NCBI RefSeq assembly: GCF_000003605.2
Contig: NW_003120923.1
Span: forward strand, 571,510-618,272
Source of the DNA: Saccoglossus kowalevskii
Taxonomy: Eukaryota > Hemichordata > Enteropneusta > Harrimaniidae
Direction of reading: 5' to 3'
DNA: 46,763 bases
Every line of letters begins with the position of its first letter. Position 1 is the first letter of the stretch. The position numbers and the translations under genes were made by a program. The notes under the pieces were generated by a model. The model saw only the letters and a list, made by a program, of their open reading frames with translations, searched no databases and was not told the origin of the DNA. Shown in pieces: positions 22,401 to 34,826 of this stretch.

Positions 22401-25400
22401 TAACAATTATTATAGTTTGCGCGAGATTCAATTCGAATATATTTAAAGAGAATGATATATACACTATTTGCAACGGTTACGATGCGTGTCATACGTATAT
22501 TAAATGAACGCACATTGTACCAATGTCGTATTGCATTTTTGCAGTATTATTTTATTTTGTAACACGGTTACTCCATTGAATATTCATCGGTCCAGCTGAT
22601 CTTGTAATTTCACTTTGTTTCCCGAATGTTCAAACATACGACGAGGTCATGGGTAAAGGGCATGAACGCAAATTAACGATTAACGCTTGCTTATATTATT
22701 GGTCGCCTGTAATAGAAGGACACGACGATCAGTGCAAGATCGCGCTACAGCATAATACAATCTAGGCGTATACTACTACGGCTTATTTGTGGTAATCGAC
22801 CGATGCCCGAAAGAGGCTAAGATGTCACAACAGTGGGAATGCCTTATGTGTCGACATTAATACGCGCGATCATATTCATACAAAAGGGGCGCATTTAACG
22901 AATAAATATGTAATATTTTGCTGATTTGCTTTTGTTATTTTTGAATATCACTCGAAATAGTAAGGTTAACTGTAAGTGTGCCAGGATGACAGAATGCATG
23001 AATTGAAATCACATTGTTTTCACACAGATACTTTAATACTTTGATGTAAAATTCGTTTTGTTCAAATATGTAACTTACCCTGCATATGTCGGTTGCTATA
23101 GAGATCTTGAACGTTTCGTCCAGTTGTATATTTTCACTCTCCAAAACATCCTGGAAAAGGTGAACATTAAACTTACTATTGTATCCCGAAATCGCGTTCA
23201 CTTTTCCAAATATCATCGTTGGATAGATCAGAGAAACAGAGAATACGATGACGGATGAAACCCTATTTGAAGGGCAAAAACAAAATCGTGGATCTTTCGT
23301 TGTCCGCGAGATTTCTGAAGCCATTTGTGTATAATATATACGAATATTAAATTACAGAACACGGTTTAAGTTATGATTAAGTTATGAATATCTTCCAATA
23401 GTATGTGTAATGGTGTTTGTGGATTTGGAAAGTTCTTTTGTCATTTCCAACATGTACCTAGTATCCCTTACCTGTAAACTTCCCTTTCTGCAGTATTGCA
23501 TGAGTATGCTGCAGTTACCTGGATCAACGCATGCACCAATAAAAGGATTTATATTGTCATGAACCAAGTCTCGCATCTGCGTAAAGGAATCATATCTCTG
23601 TCAAAATATATGTCTCATTATAGAGGTTGTCTAAATTATTGGCCTAGTTACTTCGAACAACACCCCAACCTCTGATTAGCAATGTACGTATACATATAAT
23701 GGCGGTCTTGTTAAATGTATTTACAGTGCAAAAAGTTGTTTAATCAAAAGCGATTTGTAATTGCATATCAGTTTGCTAATATCAGTTTAAGACTTGATTT
23801 AGCTCTCGTTTACTCTATACTTTATTTTATATATGTTTATCAATTTTTCTTATGTATTGTGTGATGAACGCAATTGTTATTTGACCAAGAACAAAATATG
23901 CATGTTTAACAAAGCAACTACTCAAAAATTAAAATACAACGATGCTTAGGTACATATTGAATAATCAGTTTTTAGCTTGTTAATGTGAGCGTGTTCAGCC
24001 AGCGTGCGACACAACCAAAGATGTTATTACTAGTTCAATGCATTGCGATCATATATTAATGTAGTAATTGTACTGTGCGTGTTTGAGCTGTCGCACAATA
24101 AACCTGTAATCATCTCATAATTTGTCATGTATGTATTCAACCTATTCATTTTAATCAATTGCCAAGTGAATCTAGTCTAACCATTTTTATACTCACACTT
24201 TTCAGTTCCAATAACAATGATGATGTAATCTCAACACATTTTTTATTTATTCGCTTAACTGCTACCATCTGACCCTAAATCAAGAACATATTACGACAAA
24301 GATCAGTGTATGGAATTGCTTTTGAATAAACAATTATTTTTGTATTCGAACCTGTTACAGAAATGTTGGTGATGTTATGTATATGAAATGCAATGTACAG
24401 TTTTTACCTAAAAATAGCAGACGACAACCGCAGAGAATGTGACAGAGGATCGTGTTTGTTGCATCGAAATTATATATATGACAACAATAACAACTGTATT
24501 TAGTTGTGTTATCGTTCGTTGCCCTTGAATATAGTAACGTCTTTCAGAATATAGACTTCATTAATGGATGACTACAGACCATCACGATATCGACGCTTTG
24601 AATGACCTTCATATCACCCATTCACGTCATTGACTTAAAGAAAATGTGTATTGTTAGTGGTTATTGAAAAGATGTTACCTTATACATTCCTGTTAGAGTA
24701 AACACCTGCGTTGCGCTTTCACTGGTGTTGTCTTGTTTCGACATGCTCGACCTAGACATTGTCAAAACAGAGTTCAATAACTGAAAAACAAAGTATTTTC
24801 CCAAGTTAAAACACGGATTATTAGCTGAGGTAATAAGGCGACAGTGAATTAATAGTATATTTAACCTTTTCACCACCAGTTCCCTCTTTTCATCACAAAT
24901 TCACAAAATTGGCCTGTTTAAACTTTCCTTCAGAGGTTTGGGACAAAAATAGCCAAATTTGTTGAGTAAAAACTAAAAATTGACTGAAATTGTGTTTATT
25001 TCCAGAAATATTGAAGAATGTAAGACAAATTATTTTGTACTACGTGCTCTAGATAGCGGATGATCTGGTAAATAATCACGGCAATATCCTTTGACACCAG
25101 GAGTACCAAGTGATGACCGTAACTATTTGCGCAATAGGCACCATTTATGTACATCAGAGTTACTGTGTCTTTGATTGATGTTTAAAAGAAATGGGAAACA
25201 GCGGTTCGCTCTGACGTATTTTTAAAAAAGTGGTGTTATAATGACAAATAACGTGAATATTTCAAAAGAATTTCTTTGCACTAGCTCTGATTCTAACATA
25301 TGTACAATTTTTGGTGTGTAAACGATGTTATATTAAGATTTAATTAAATGATTTTTTTTCATGAATTCGTGAAAAAACTAAGGGTATTCGTGAAATAGTC

Positions 25401-28400
25401 TTACACTGCATGTAGTATGTTGCAAGAATCTGTGTAGAACTTGAAAGCCTGATAAAACATAAAATGAAGTGTAGAGAAATCAATATTTTATCTTGTGCCT
25501 TTTTACTACTTCCAAACTGTGTAGAACGTAAATAGGTTATACTTTTGTAGGTCAACCCACTCGAAAAAAATACATTCAAGACAGTTCGTGACACTAAATA
25601 TGCGTTTAATGGCTGGAATCTAATATTTTTAAAACTCAGCTTTCTAATTTGCATAGTTAATGAATACAGTTATTGAAAATTATTGTATTCTGTCACATCA
25701 GTTAGCAGTAGATGTAAAACAATATAATGTTACCATCGATAAAGATACAGGAAAGACGTCATATTATATATATTATATTACTACTGATCGTTTTTCGTCA
25801 CTGTCGGTTCTGGCTCTGGTTATTAAACATGTTATCGACGGATTATAAGAGAAAATATTGTGAATATATTGACTTGTATATTCGATTCACTCTAACATCA
25901 CATTTTTGCAGGCGGTTTTCGATAATCAGCAGAAATATTATCGAATATAATATTGTTTTTTGAAATAAAGCCAATATTACGAGTTTGTATACTTATCAGC
26001 AGTTGTTGCTATCCAGTCTGAAATTATTGCATTGTTAAACCATTTGGTTATCTCTGCTCAAACACGCATAAATTTATAATTTTCACAGTTGTATTTCAGG
26101 GAACATTGTGTCTGAAAATTTTACAATATGTGTACTTCTGTAATTAATACTACATATGTGATATTCAAATGCTTTTCGCATAGACAGATCTAGGACTAAG
26201 AGTTGTCCAGACAGCAATTAAACATGGCGTTTGAACCAACTCTATAAATAGCAAGGATAATTTTACCAATTGCAATCACAATATCGATGTATAAATAATT
26301 TAAAACTAAATGCTGACAAAACCGAAGTTATATTAATCGAAAATCTACTGCAAATATTTTTTGGTATATACATTTCCGTGAATTGTTGTAATTTTTGACA
26401 ACAAGATACAATAAACAGTATGTGGATTTTAACTTACTCGTCTACTTCCACTAGCTCCACCGCTAATGGAAAATATAATATCACCATAATCCACTTTCCA
26501 GAGGGCGAACGTTGCTAACTCTGCAGCGAGTTTTGATTTCCTAAAATTAAAAATTATTACCAAAATGCTGTAAAAATAGCATGTAGGTTTCACCATTCCT
26601 ATGGGCTGGTTAAATGTCGGCCAAACAGAAATGAAATGTCGCTTACTGGTCACTCTTGCATCTACATGTAAATGCCAACAGCGACGAGCAACGCTGTTAT
26701 CTTATCTTGGGATATCAACTAGCCGGTGCTCATGTGCGGTAAAACGTAAACGATTTGTACGTCCAACATGCTTTTGCGTCAACACACTTGATCGATGGAT
26801 ATAAGCCAATAATACAACATGGTCTGAATAGTGTAAATATAAATGGCTCAATATCCAGACGTGTTATTATTAGTGTATTTATGTCTATGTGGCCATTCAC
26901 GCCAGTGCAACTTACGCTGGTTCGAGAGGAAAGCAAATGCGAACGTGTTACGTTGGCGTAAAATGGACAAAACTATGGTCACGGTAAAGTTTAGATTCAC
27001 TTGGAATCGGTATCGGTACTGACGTAAATATCTCGTAATACATACGTCAGTGTAACACATTACATCGGAGTATAGAGCTCAAATATTAAAGGCAGCACCT
27101 ACGATTATTCGCAACGGCTATTGTAAGTGTATTAGCGTCTTAAACTGAGTGCCTAGGTGAACTGAATGTACGTTCAGACTATGTCATAGTATAATAGTAT
27201 ACTCGCATTATGTCGAATTTGCGGGCAGTCTACCGCCCAAAGTAGATATAAATTTGGGGGTCAACGACTAAACACGAAGCCAGTGGTATACTGTGTAATT
27301 TACCACAGCTTGCATAATAATAAACACGCTCTCGTCTAATAAGAACGACTAATTTAGGCAATTAAATTGCTGGTATAATGACATATTTACGTCCCTCCAA
27401 ACTGTAACCAGCAGCTGGTGTAGACTAGAACAAAATAATTTCGCCATACAAACTAGTCTCAGAAAGCGGTAGCTTTAAGTTTATCTCTGATAACTTTCAA
27501 TGTAATTATTGTGTTCTATGTAATGTATATATTGTAGCGATGAATATTGAGATAGACAGTTAATAGCATATACATGTATTACCTGTAATAAAAAATGAAT
27601 CCAAATCCCCCGGCGACTGCCACACTACACAATACACCAAACACTCCGAGGATTATTGTCACTACAATGGGAAATACATGAATGTTATTCTTACATTTCG
27701 TTACACGCTCATGTGTTTATTTATTATTAAAATATGATCACACTAAAAATAAAGCAGCACTCTTAAAGCGTTCGTACACTTATATTGGGGTCATTGGACT
27801 ATTAATATGTGAAACATTGTGGGAGGGGGATTCGCCAGGATTCTGCCCTGTTTTATGAAATCACGACCAACGAAACACATTTTAAATTCGAAGTTAAATT
27901 CACAGAACACAGAATCGAATAGCTAGCCGAAACGATCGCCACTGACGCGTTATTGAACTTTTATTATATTTCCCACAATTTACTCAAATTTCGAAAGTCA
28001 GTTGTTTCACATCATTGTCCCAAGACGCTAAAAGTCTATAAATGAGTGCATTGAACAACCGAATAATAACTATATATAGGCAGAAATGTACCACTAAATT
28101 AATTACAATGATGTATTTCGCGACTTTTTATATGTGTAGAATGTCTTATTGTAGAATGTAACATCCGAACGACTTACTGGTATTGTCGGGACAGAATTCA
28201 TCATGCCAGCCACATGGAGGATGATCTCTCGGTGGATACGTCTTGTTCCCCGGCCACATAAATCGTATTTCAGGATGTGGGTGGTAGCTATTATTGAGTG
28301 TGTGAAACTCTGAGATCTTCTCGAAATGGTCGTCTATAAACACTTGTAAACTATAGTTTGGATCACAGTCCCCGTATTCATCGACAATCATCTTCCCCGA

Positions 28401-31400
28401 TATCCCTGTGTAACAACGTATATGATAGTACATAAGTAACTGCGAGATTACAGCGTGTAAAATAGATCAGTTGTTAACAAGCGCGCTGACGATAAGATAA
28501 TGTTTGGGACACCGTTTCTTCGCTGTGAACCACCAGGAAGCGTAATACCATGATACCTGGAGTCTGTTGGAAAATTATTTCAACGCCACGACAGTTATTT
28601 TTAATTTGTGTTCACTCATTTATTTGTTCGAATCGTATTGGTTTTGGTTGTGTAGATTGTGTATATCTTTAACGTAAGGAGTGTACTGGGGAGTTTACAT
28701 GCCACAGGAAATTAATGTTGTCGAAATCATATACTTTGTTTTAAATGATCACCAGTTAAACGTAAACACCAATACACTGTATGTATTTGGTTTTTATCAG
28801 TTTTAACAAAATGTTACGCAAAGACATTCTGAAAATTTCATAATTAAAATCCGAAGCATTGTGCAAAAATAAGATTAATAAATCACCATGCATCATCAAT
28901 TGCGCAAACTGAAAACACGAAAATGAAGATCACTGTAAAATGCTGTTATGTTCAGTAAATTCAACCAAGATACCATGTTGATGGAAGTATTTGTGCCAAG
29001 GCGATTGTTTCGGTTAAAATACAAAATACAATCTTCATGCTTGTGGTGTTTTACTGGTAAGAAAGGAACCAAACATTTGAAACACAACTCATAAGAGACA
29101 TAATACCGTGAAATGTCATGGGCATCATTCTGGATGCAATAGATGTACCATTACGTTCATCACCACCATTCTGTAGCTCTTCGGTCAACGCGAGTGCGTA
29201 GAGCAGTACTGCATCATGTAAACGCCCTGCATGACCATCTACCTACAACACAAATTATAACATTGTTAGTCTAAATCTAGCCATCTGATTGGCTGAAGCA
29301 GGGTCTTATATCGGGCACTGGAAGCCCTGTGTACTTGCCCTGAAACTGAATAAACTGGTTCAAATATCTTACTGAATCGAGAACTGTGAACACTGTTAAC
29401 TATGATTGCGGGTATGGGCTCAAAATATCAGAACAGGGAAACCTGGTACAATTTAATACGAATTATTATTGCCAAAAATGTCAATATATGCGCATTTTGC
29501 GAGAAAAATCCCATGGGGCAACGTGCGCTTCAATTCAGCACAGCGTTCGAATCGAAAATGTGACGTCATCGACGCGTCCGTCTTGCCACTCGCCAGACCA
29601 TTCGTCTGTTTGGTACATCAAGGTAAATGCAAAGAATCCCAACTAAAATCTGGGACTTTAATATGCTCAGTTATCACCTCCCGGCTATTTTTCCCAGAAA
29701 GTTCTTATATCGGTTATCAAATACACAGTCACCTTAGGGCTGGAAATGAATAAATACTATTTAAAAAAAAGTTATCCGCTTTACGCATAAAAATGAATCC
29801 TCTATACGCGTATAAGTGCGCAGACTCATTTTCAGCCAATCAGGCGTGTCGTAACAGCGAGTATTTCCTTGATTTACCCAGAACTCTGTGCGAATCCCCC
29901 TTGATTCTGGCTGCTGACNNNNNNNNNNNNNNNNNNNNNNNNNNNNNNNNNNNNNNNNNNNNNNNNNNNNNNNNNNNNNNNNNNNNNNNNNNNNNNNNNN
30001 NNNNNNNNNNNNNNNCATTTTCGTCATGAAATCGTCGAATATCATCAGAACACGCGGGATTTGTGCAGTTTTGAATAAATATAAACAAGTTAGCGATTAT
30101 GAACAAATGGTTATTAACGTAACACCCGATCTCCTCTGAACTTTTTGTTGCGCATTTTAATGTAAGAAATCGACATTTGAAACCGACTTGGTGTCGATTT
30201 CACTAGATGCCATGTTTCATTTATATGCGTATAGCGGATGACTTTAAAAAATAGTATTTATTCATTTTCAACCCCAAGTTACTGTGATCAGATACCCTCG
30301 GCATCGAACTAAATATGTTAAGTTCTGTTTCTTAGCAGGAGGTGTTGATATCACAAAGCAGAAATGTATATCCTTTGGGTGTGCTAATCTGGTAGTTGGA
30401 TGGAGTGAAGTCAATAGCAAGGCAAGGCAGCACATTTGCGAAATTGTAAACCCTATTACAATACTCTTTAGATAAAATATATACCTTTTAAATTTATTAT
30501 AATTCATTGTAGGAAACATTTAAACTAGAAATGTCGTGTTGACTACAAATCTTTCACAGATTAAAGATTAAAGTAATTATAAAATATGCACCATTTTATT
30601 CACGAGATGTGATCTTATATCTAGTACACAGGTTGTTAATTTAGAATTATCAAAGAACAATATGCAAGAACAATCCTTTTTGTTAATATCAGGAAATAAA
30701 TGTCTGACTCTATGTTAACCGGTCTTATTTAAAACTAACAAAAAACGAAACATGTTGGGTAGGTGTGCATTGATCGCCTCTTTGATAAAACACAATTATG
30801 GAATTTGCTAAAATATTACTATTACATTTATTCCTATTGTCCCGTTGAAGATGTCAAATAATGCTGACGTTGTTCGGAGGGGGAAGCAACAACCGATGAT
30901 AATGTAGAAATGTCAAATGCTGCCAAAGCTATATCAAACTGAACTTCCCGTTAAGTGCTAAGGACAAAAATAGAGATTTTGTACTCATTTCCATAATCGC
31001 AATCTCTGTAACAGAGTTGCTATACTGCCTTTTAAATAATCGTAAATCCGATTAACATTTATGTATCAATGAGTGCTATCTTAAAAACAATGTATGGAAT
31101 ATATATGTATAGGTGCTACTTTTTTTTTAATTTAAAAAAGTGCCTAAAAAGGTGCATCTAAACCATGCGTCTACAAATGGTCATTTGGCAGAATCATATA
31201 ACTACATGAAGTCACGGACGGGGAAAATATTATGCATTTCATCATTAAACGATTTTCCCCTTTTTAAAGCGTGGACCTCGCAGATGTTGGACCGGTGTTA
31301 ATGTTCAATAGGGGAAAACCGCAATCAACTGACGGAATCAGTCAGAACCAGCGCACACATCAACATTGTATTGATTCCCCGATAGTGATAATACCCGCAC

Positions 31401-34400
31401 GAGCATTAATATATATATATATATAACTGAGTTCACCGTCACTATCTATCAAACACATCGAAATTCAACACGCATAACATGCACAGTGGGAGCTGAGCAA
31501 CATCAATGTTTGCCTTTGATCATGCTTTTCCAATGGGAGGTAATTATGCTCCTTTTGGTGACTTGATTCATATTCTATACACGAGCAAAGAAAAGAAATC
31601 AGCTAGCAAGGGAGCTTTAGTTTTTCTCAGAAATTGATGAATAGCTGAATGATAGAATGTAGTCTGAACTTTCAATTTTAGTCGTACTTTATATATAGTG
31701 ATTCTTTTATATTCACTGAGATAAAAAAATCACATTTTCTGTGCGCGCGCCGTACCTGAATGTTTACCTTGAATTCGCTTCAGATACTCCTCCGTTTACC
31801 AGATCGCGTTTCAATTATCTCCAACCTCCAGGGTATATGCATTCCCCAGCTCATTCATACTTTATTCTTTAGTACATGTTTATATACGCCTAGTTCTCGA
31901 AGCGAAATATTTTTGTCTCTTCTAAAATAATAAATCATTTGTTCTCCAGTGAACTATTTTTCTCGATACTCGGGAGGTTTATTCGAGGATGTCACGTGGT
32001 TATTGACAGACTGGAACTTCGAGTTGGCAGATTGAGTTACATAAATATGTTCACAGAATCTGTATGTCTATATACCCTCAACCAAAATGGCCGTCACGAT
32101 CTCGTTGTGGGCTAGAGAGCAACTCGTGGTTCTCTTGCTCTCTCAACGGGATAACGGCGACGATTTGTAGAACATAGCTTGCTAATCAAAACTATCTTTG
32201 GTATACCCTGTTATGTGTCATCTTGATATATACGGACAACCACGTTTTTTTCAGCTTATTGATTTCATAAAGAATATTTTATTGTATGTGCCATGTTATA
32301 TTTACCTCCATATATTCCGGCGGATTATAATTGAAAGGCGGTTCTTTGAGACGTCTAATAACCTCCTCTTCAAACGCTATATATTCGTCAGTGTGTGGGA
32401 TGAGCACATCTACATTAAATACAGCAGCATAAGCTAACTTAGCCATTGCGTCTCTACCATCGTCACCCATCCACGTGTTCACGCCTTTATAAGACCCCGA
32501 CCGCATGCCAATAGTCAGGAATATGTAGTCGCCGTTTATCAAACTCAGGTCAAAAGCGGTCAGCATGATATCCCGGATGTCTCCATCAGACGCGCATATT
32601 ATGAAAACTATAGAACAGACAATGAAAACCAATAAGCATGATTATATTTGGATATTCATTAATTTGCAAACAATCATTTAATTTTACGTCTAATCCCATC
32701 AGAGTAAAAAGCACATAAAGTCTATCGCAATAATGACATTATGTTTGTTCAATATTATTCATTCATTTATTTGCAAATTGAAGTGACTGTACATACACTT
32801 TACTTGAGTAGTCATTGCCGAATGTGTTAATGTGTGGGGAAAACAATACATCAGCTCAAATGCTTTGGCAGGACTGTGTGCGTTACACATGAAATAACAC
32901 ACATCGCATGTAATAATGAATATTTAACTATTTCATATATAATTGTTTCGCTAAAATGAGTACCATTATTACTTGACACAAAAATATTTACTACAATTTA
33001 AAGAAAAATGGTTTATTACATCATGATACTTCGATTCATGATTCTGTCAGTTTGTATCAATATTGTAAAACAAAAATCAATAGAACTCAGAATATTTATA
33101 GAGTCACACGGGTAACATGTACAACCTTCTTCCATTAATTGATTCCAAATAATGATTTGATATCACGTAAAGCAACGTCGCAATCGATTTGACCAATTAA
33201 GTATGTTAACTATATTAGGCTTTTCACAAAAAACATCCTAAATCCGGAAAATAATGTATTTATTATTGTGGGTTTTTGTGGATGATATGTTAGTAAAATA
33301 TTATAATATTACTACTTTATATGCAGTGATGCAGTAGTACATATCTTGATACTGAGATATTGATACTAAGATAAATATAATAACAATCATTAAGACTTTA
33401 TTATGAGACAAAAATATACAGGAATTAAATAATACATGCTCTCATTGTAGGGAGAGGAATTACACGTATTGTAATTCTTCACAATAAGTGCATATTATTG
33501 AGTATATAGTAGGTATCTCGACAGCTTTTATCGTGTTTAGTTACGACGATGTGAATTATTGAGAACGTAAACGACCTTTATTATATATTGATTGTTTGAA
33601 AACAGTTTTCAATGTATTGGGTACTACCTGGGGTTATTTTATATGCTGTGGAACGAGGACGTAGTTGGATCGTATTATAGGACGTTGGTTAAGAATAGTA
33701 CAATGAAATTAGTAATTACAGATGATTCGGTTACATTATCGGGCAATTCTGGTAATATACATAAACGTAACCCCGGGTAATGGTGATATAACATTTGAAA
33801 TACAATTAAAAATAAGAGTTTTTATCTGAATAATACATTGGTGTGATGTTGTTCTTATCAGGAAAGTAACACTTACTTCTAGTAACCAACAGAGAATCGT
33901 CCAGCACATGACTGTGTTCCAATGCAACTTTTTCCGATATATGTTCGTTCCCGGGGTCGAAGGTGTGGAATGTCACAACCTCAATGCCATAGTCCTGTAG
34001 ATCTAATAGAATGTCATGAGAAGTGAGTTGCCACATGTGTGATGTAGATGACAAAATGGCAACTCTTGTCCAATTATAGTATTTCATGATTTCTACAAAC
34101 ATACGTCCTGTTTTAGTATAAGGACCGACAGTTCTAGCGAATGTCTCATATTCGAACTTGTCCGAAAGATAACTCGAAGTACAGCCCCATGAAACCATGG
34201 GAATATTCCAAGATGAGGCCAATAGTCCGACTGGCTCACACATTTCGTCGCATCCACCACCGATAAGCGCATGAGGTTGTGTCGTACTCCATAGATTCAC
34301 GGCTTCCGTGAGTCCCTGTTTTTCAGTGCATCCAGTATCTTTCCATACAAACTGCAACGTCCTGTTTGGTAATATATTGTGATTACTGTTAATATAATCG

Positions 34401-34552
34401 ACGGCGACTGAAACTGCTCCACCAATACTCCTACCTATGCTCCATGAACCCGTCCAAGGAAGTAGAACTCCAATGGTAATATTGTTGTCCTGTCCGTTCA
34501 CTGACAAAACAAAGCTAATTACCATAATCGTCCCTGAATACGATCCCAACAT
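16330..34552 (-). CDS. Receptor-type (particulate) guanylate cyclase, natriuretic-peptide-receptor-like, 20 exons
   Basis: This is a single-pass membrane receptor that makes cGMP from GTP when its ectodomain binds ligand. Exons (minus): 34552-33877, 32607-32306, 29242-29107, 28405-28178, 27661-27583, 26540-26438, 24780-24679, 24268-24197, 23576-23472, 23150-23079, 21902-21734, 21454-21302, 20455-20281, 19625-19485, 18688-18565, 18330-18262, 17856-17682, 17249-17151, 17050-16959, 16437-16330. They sum to 3180 nt, 1059 residues plus TAG, close to the usual length of NPR-A/B. Every intron is GT-AG and every phase joins. Order: signal peptide, ANF-receptor ectodomain, one membrane segment, pseudokinase, coiled coil, cyclase. 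The ATG at 34552 is preferred to 34618 because it begins a signal peptide directly. No break or premature stop is seen. The ligand cannot be told from sequence alone. Confidence 0.95.
16959..18688 (-). other. Guanylate cyclase catalytic domain (exons 15-19, residues 839-1024)
   Basis: Class III cyclase core. [10 protein letters not shown] carries metal-binding Asp864. VETIGDAYM carries guanine-recognising Glu904 and the second metal Asp908. [19 protein letters not shown] carries guanine-binding Cys976 plus transition-state Asn983 and Arg987. All key residues for a homodimeric guanylate, rather than adenylate, cyclase are present, so it is predicted active. Confidence 0.96.
18731..18843. mobile_element. 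Foldback/MITE-like palindromic element in a cyclase intron
   Basis: The left arm (18731-18771) starts GTTATTACGAGATTACCTCA. The right arm (18802-18843), complemented, starts GATTATTACGAGAATACCTC. About 41 bp pair with few mismatches around a 30-bp centre. It lies between exons 14 and 15. A half copy in inverted orientation occurs near 37849-37908. Confidence 0.75.
18993..19031. repeat. Nested CCGTAA/TTACGG hairpins
   Basis: CCGTAA (18993)-TTACGG (19001) and CCGTAACG (19011)-CGTTACGG (19024) form two adjacent perfect hairpins, 150 bp from the foldback element and in the same intron. Confidence 0.6.
19485..19625 (-). other. Cyclase dimerisation coiled coil (exon 14, residues 791-838)
   Basis: [20 protein letters not shown], then [19 protein letters not shown], matches the signalling helix found before the catalytic domain of all receptor guanylate cyclases. 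It ends NRMLPR, continued as SVAEQLKSG in exon 15. Confidence 0.95.
20569..20859 (+). other. Unassigned 96-residue ORF antisense in a cyclase intron
   Basis: The ORF is open and has low AT content compared with the intron around it. Its sequence (for example [33 protein letters not shown]) matches no family I recognise. It could be a relic of a transposon gene or chance. Confidence 0.2.
21136..21181. repeat. Two exact 23-bp tandem units
   Basis: The unit TGGTGAAAAATGTGTATTAA, then TGA, is repeated twice without change just downstream of cyclase exon 12, inside the intron. Confidence 0.9.
24679..26540 (-). other. Cyclase juxtamembrane region (exons 6-7, residues 475-542)
   Basis: [11 protein letters not shown] matches the conserved Trp-containing box after the membrane in NPR cyclases. 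Ser/Thr-rich runs follow ([26 protein letters not shown]). In mammalian NPRs this region holds the phosphorylated residues needed for activation, so a similar role is inferred. Exon 7 ends VFTLTGMYK, just before the kinase-homology Lys exon. Confidence 0.85.
27583..27661 (-). other. Cyclase transmembrane segment (exon 5, residues 448-474)
   Basis: A 79-nt exon encodes [20 protein letters not shown], then FIFYYR, a single hydrophobic helix. It is followed by a basic stop-transfer run (RRKSK) completed by exon 6. Acceptor TTGTAG and donor AG/GTAATAC. Confidence 0.93.
29285..29843. repeat. Possible 559-bp element bounded by a 12-bp inverted repeat
   Basis: CTGATTGGCTGA at 29285-29296 and its exact complement at 29832-29843 bound a GC-richer block in cyclase intron 2. 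A partial GTCT...GCAC match follows inside each arm. ORFs inside show no known transposase. An N-gap starts 75 bp beyond the right arm. Confidence 0.35.
29919..30015. other. Assembly gap (97 Ns)
   Basis: This run of N lies in cyclase intron 2. ORFs drawn across it are unsupported. Confidence 1.
31220..31260. repeat. 9-bp inverted repeat GGGGAAAAT/ATTTTCCCC
   Basis: Perfect arms at 31220-31228 and 31252-31260 with a 23-nt loop, in cyclase intron 2. A third GGGGAAAA occurs at about 31311, giving three NF-kB-half-site-like motifs in 100 bp. Binding is not implied. Confidence 0.45.
31409..31425. repeat. (AT)n run
   Basis: A short pure TA dinucleotide repeat in intron 2. Confidence 0.9.
32089..32164. 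ncRNA. Long imperfect hairpin, miRNA-precursor-like (speculative)
   Basis: Inner arms AGAGAGCAA (32114-32122) and TTGCTCTCT (32135-32143) enclose a 12-nt loop. Outer arms ATCTCGTTG (32099-32107) and CAACGGGAT (32144-32152) pair with one wobble across a 6-nt bulge, and pairing may extend to GCCGTC/GGCGACG. It lies in cyclase intron 2, 140 bp from exon 2. Length and loop fit a precursor, but the large bulge argues against it. No known miRNA seed is recognised. Confidence 0.25.
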
Positions 34553-34796
34553 AGCTTCGTTTTCGGATTCAGCCAATACTTTCACTCGTTCGGCACGTAT
34601 AACGTAAATTTTCAACACAACAATCCTCTATACATTGCCATGCCCAAGTTAATAACGTATTCACTCCACGCACTGCTTCTGTGAATAGAAGACGCAGATA
34701 TAATAACCAAGTAACATTTTTTGAAAACAAATTTGTGATTACTACTGAATATAACCTCTCTTTAGCTCAATACTGCAGACATATTTACGCCGTGTG

Positions 34797-34826
34797 ACGT
34801 AGCTTATGAGTTGATCTATATAGAGC
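34797..34826 (-). promoter_or_regulatory. Possible core promoter of the cyclase
   Basis: On the minus strand a TATATAG box (about 34816-34822) is followed by ACGTCAC at about 34797, some 250 nt before the ATG at 34552. The position fits a short 5' UTR, but TATA-like strings are common in this AT-rich DNA and an upstream noncoding exon is possible. Confidence 0.25.

Larger units (their letters stand above)
20281..24268 (-). other. Cyclase kinase-homology (pseudokinase) domain (exons 8-13, residues 543-790)
   Basis: VAVKRINKK keeps the VAVK lysine (547). [11 protein letters not shown] and YCRKGSLQ follow. The catalytic loop reads SHGRLKSSN (637-645) instead of HRDxxxxN, so the catalytic Asp is absent. 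The DFG motif is DYG (658-660). LLWTAPEHL supplies the APE motif, then [14 protein letters not shown] and ARPNCDNI follow. This is the standard inactive regulatory domain that restrains the cyclase and responds to ATP. A long acidic run ([10 protein letters not shown], about 667-676) sits in the activation segment. Exons 8 and 10 are only 72 nt each. Confidence 0.93.
28178..34552 (-). other. Cyclase ectodomain: signal peptide and ANF-receptor ligand-binding fold (exons 1-4, residues 1-447)
   Basis: Residues 1-21 ([20 protein letters not shown], then Q) form a signal peptide. The periplasmic-binding-protein-like fold follows: [11 protein letters not shown] (25-35), WKDTGC (70-75), [20 protein letters not shown] (98-117), SWGCTSS (121-127), [12 protein letters not shown] (138-149), WTRVAILSS (161-169), then [16 protein letters not shown] and [11 protein letters not shown], and finally [20 protein letters not shown]. 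Cysteines 75, 101, 105 and 124 are placed to form loops near the membrane-distal lobe. The closely spaced pair CDEMC differs from mammalian NPRs and recalls echinoderm-type receptors (from memory of the family). Several N-glycosylation sequons are present. Exon 4 ends with a Cys-containing membrane-proximal stretch ([10 protein letters not shown]). Confidence 0.9.

Noticed and set aside
33592-33780. Plus-strand ORF antisense next to cyclase exon 1
   Set aside because: It is short, lies in the intron and shows no family signature.
34553-34618. Upstream in-frame ATG (34618) of the cyclase
   Set aside because: It would place 22 charged residues before the signal peptide. The ATG at 34552 starts the signal peptide directly.
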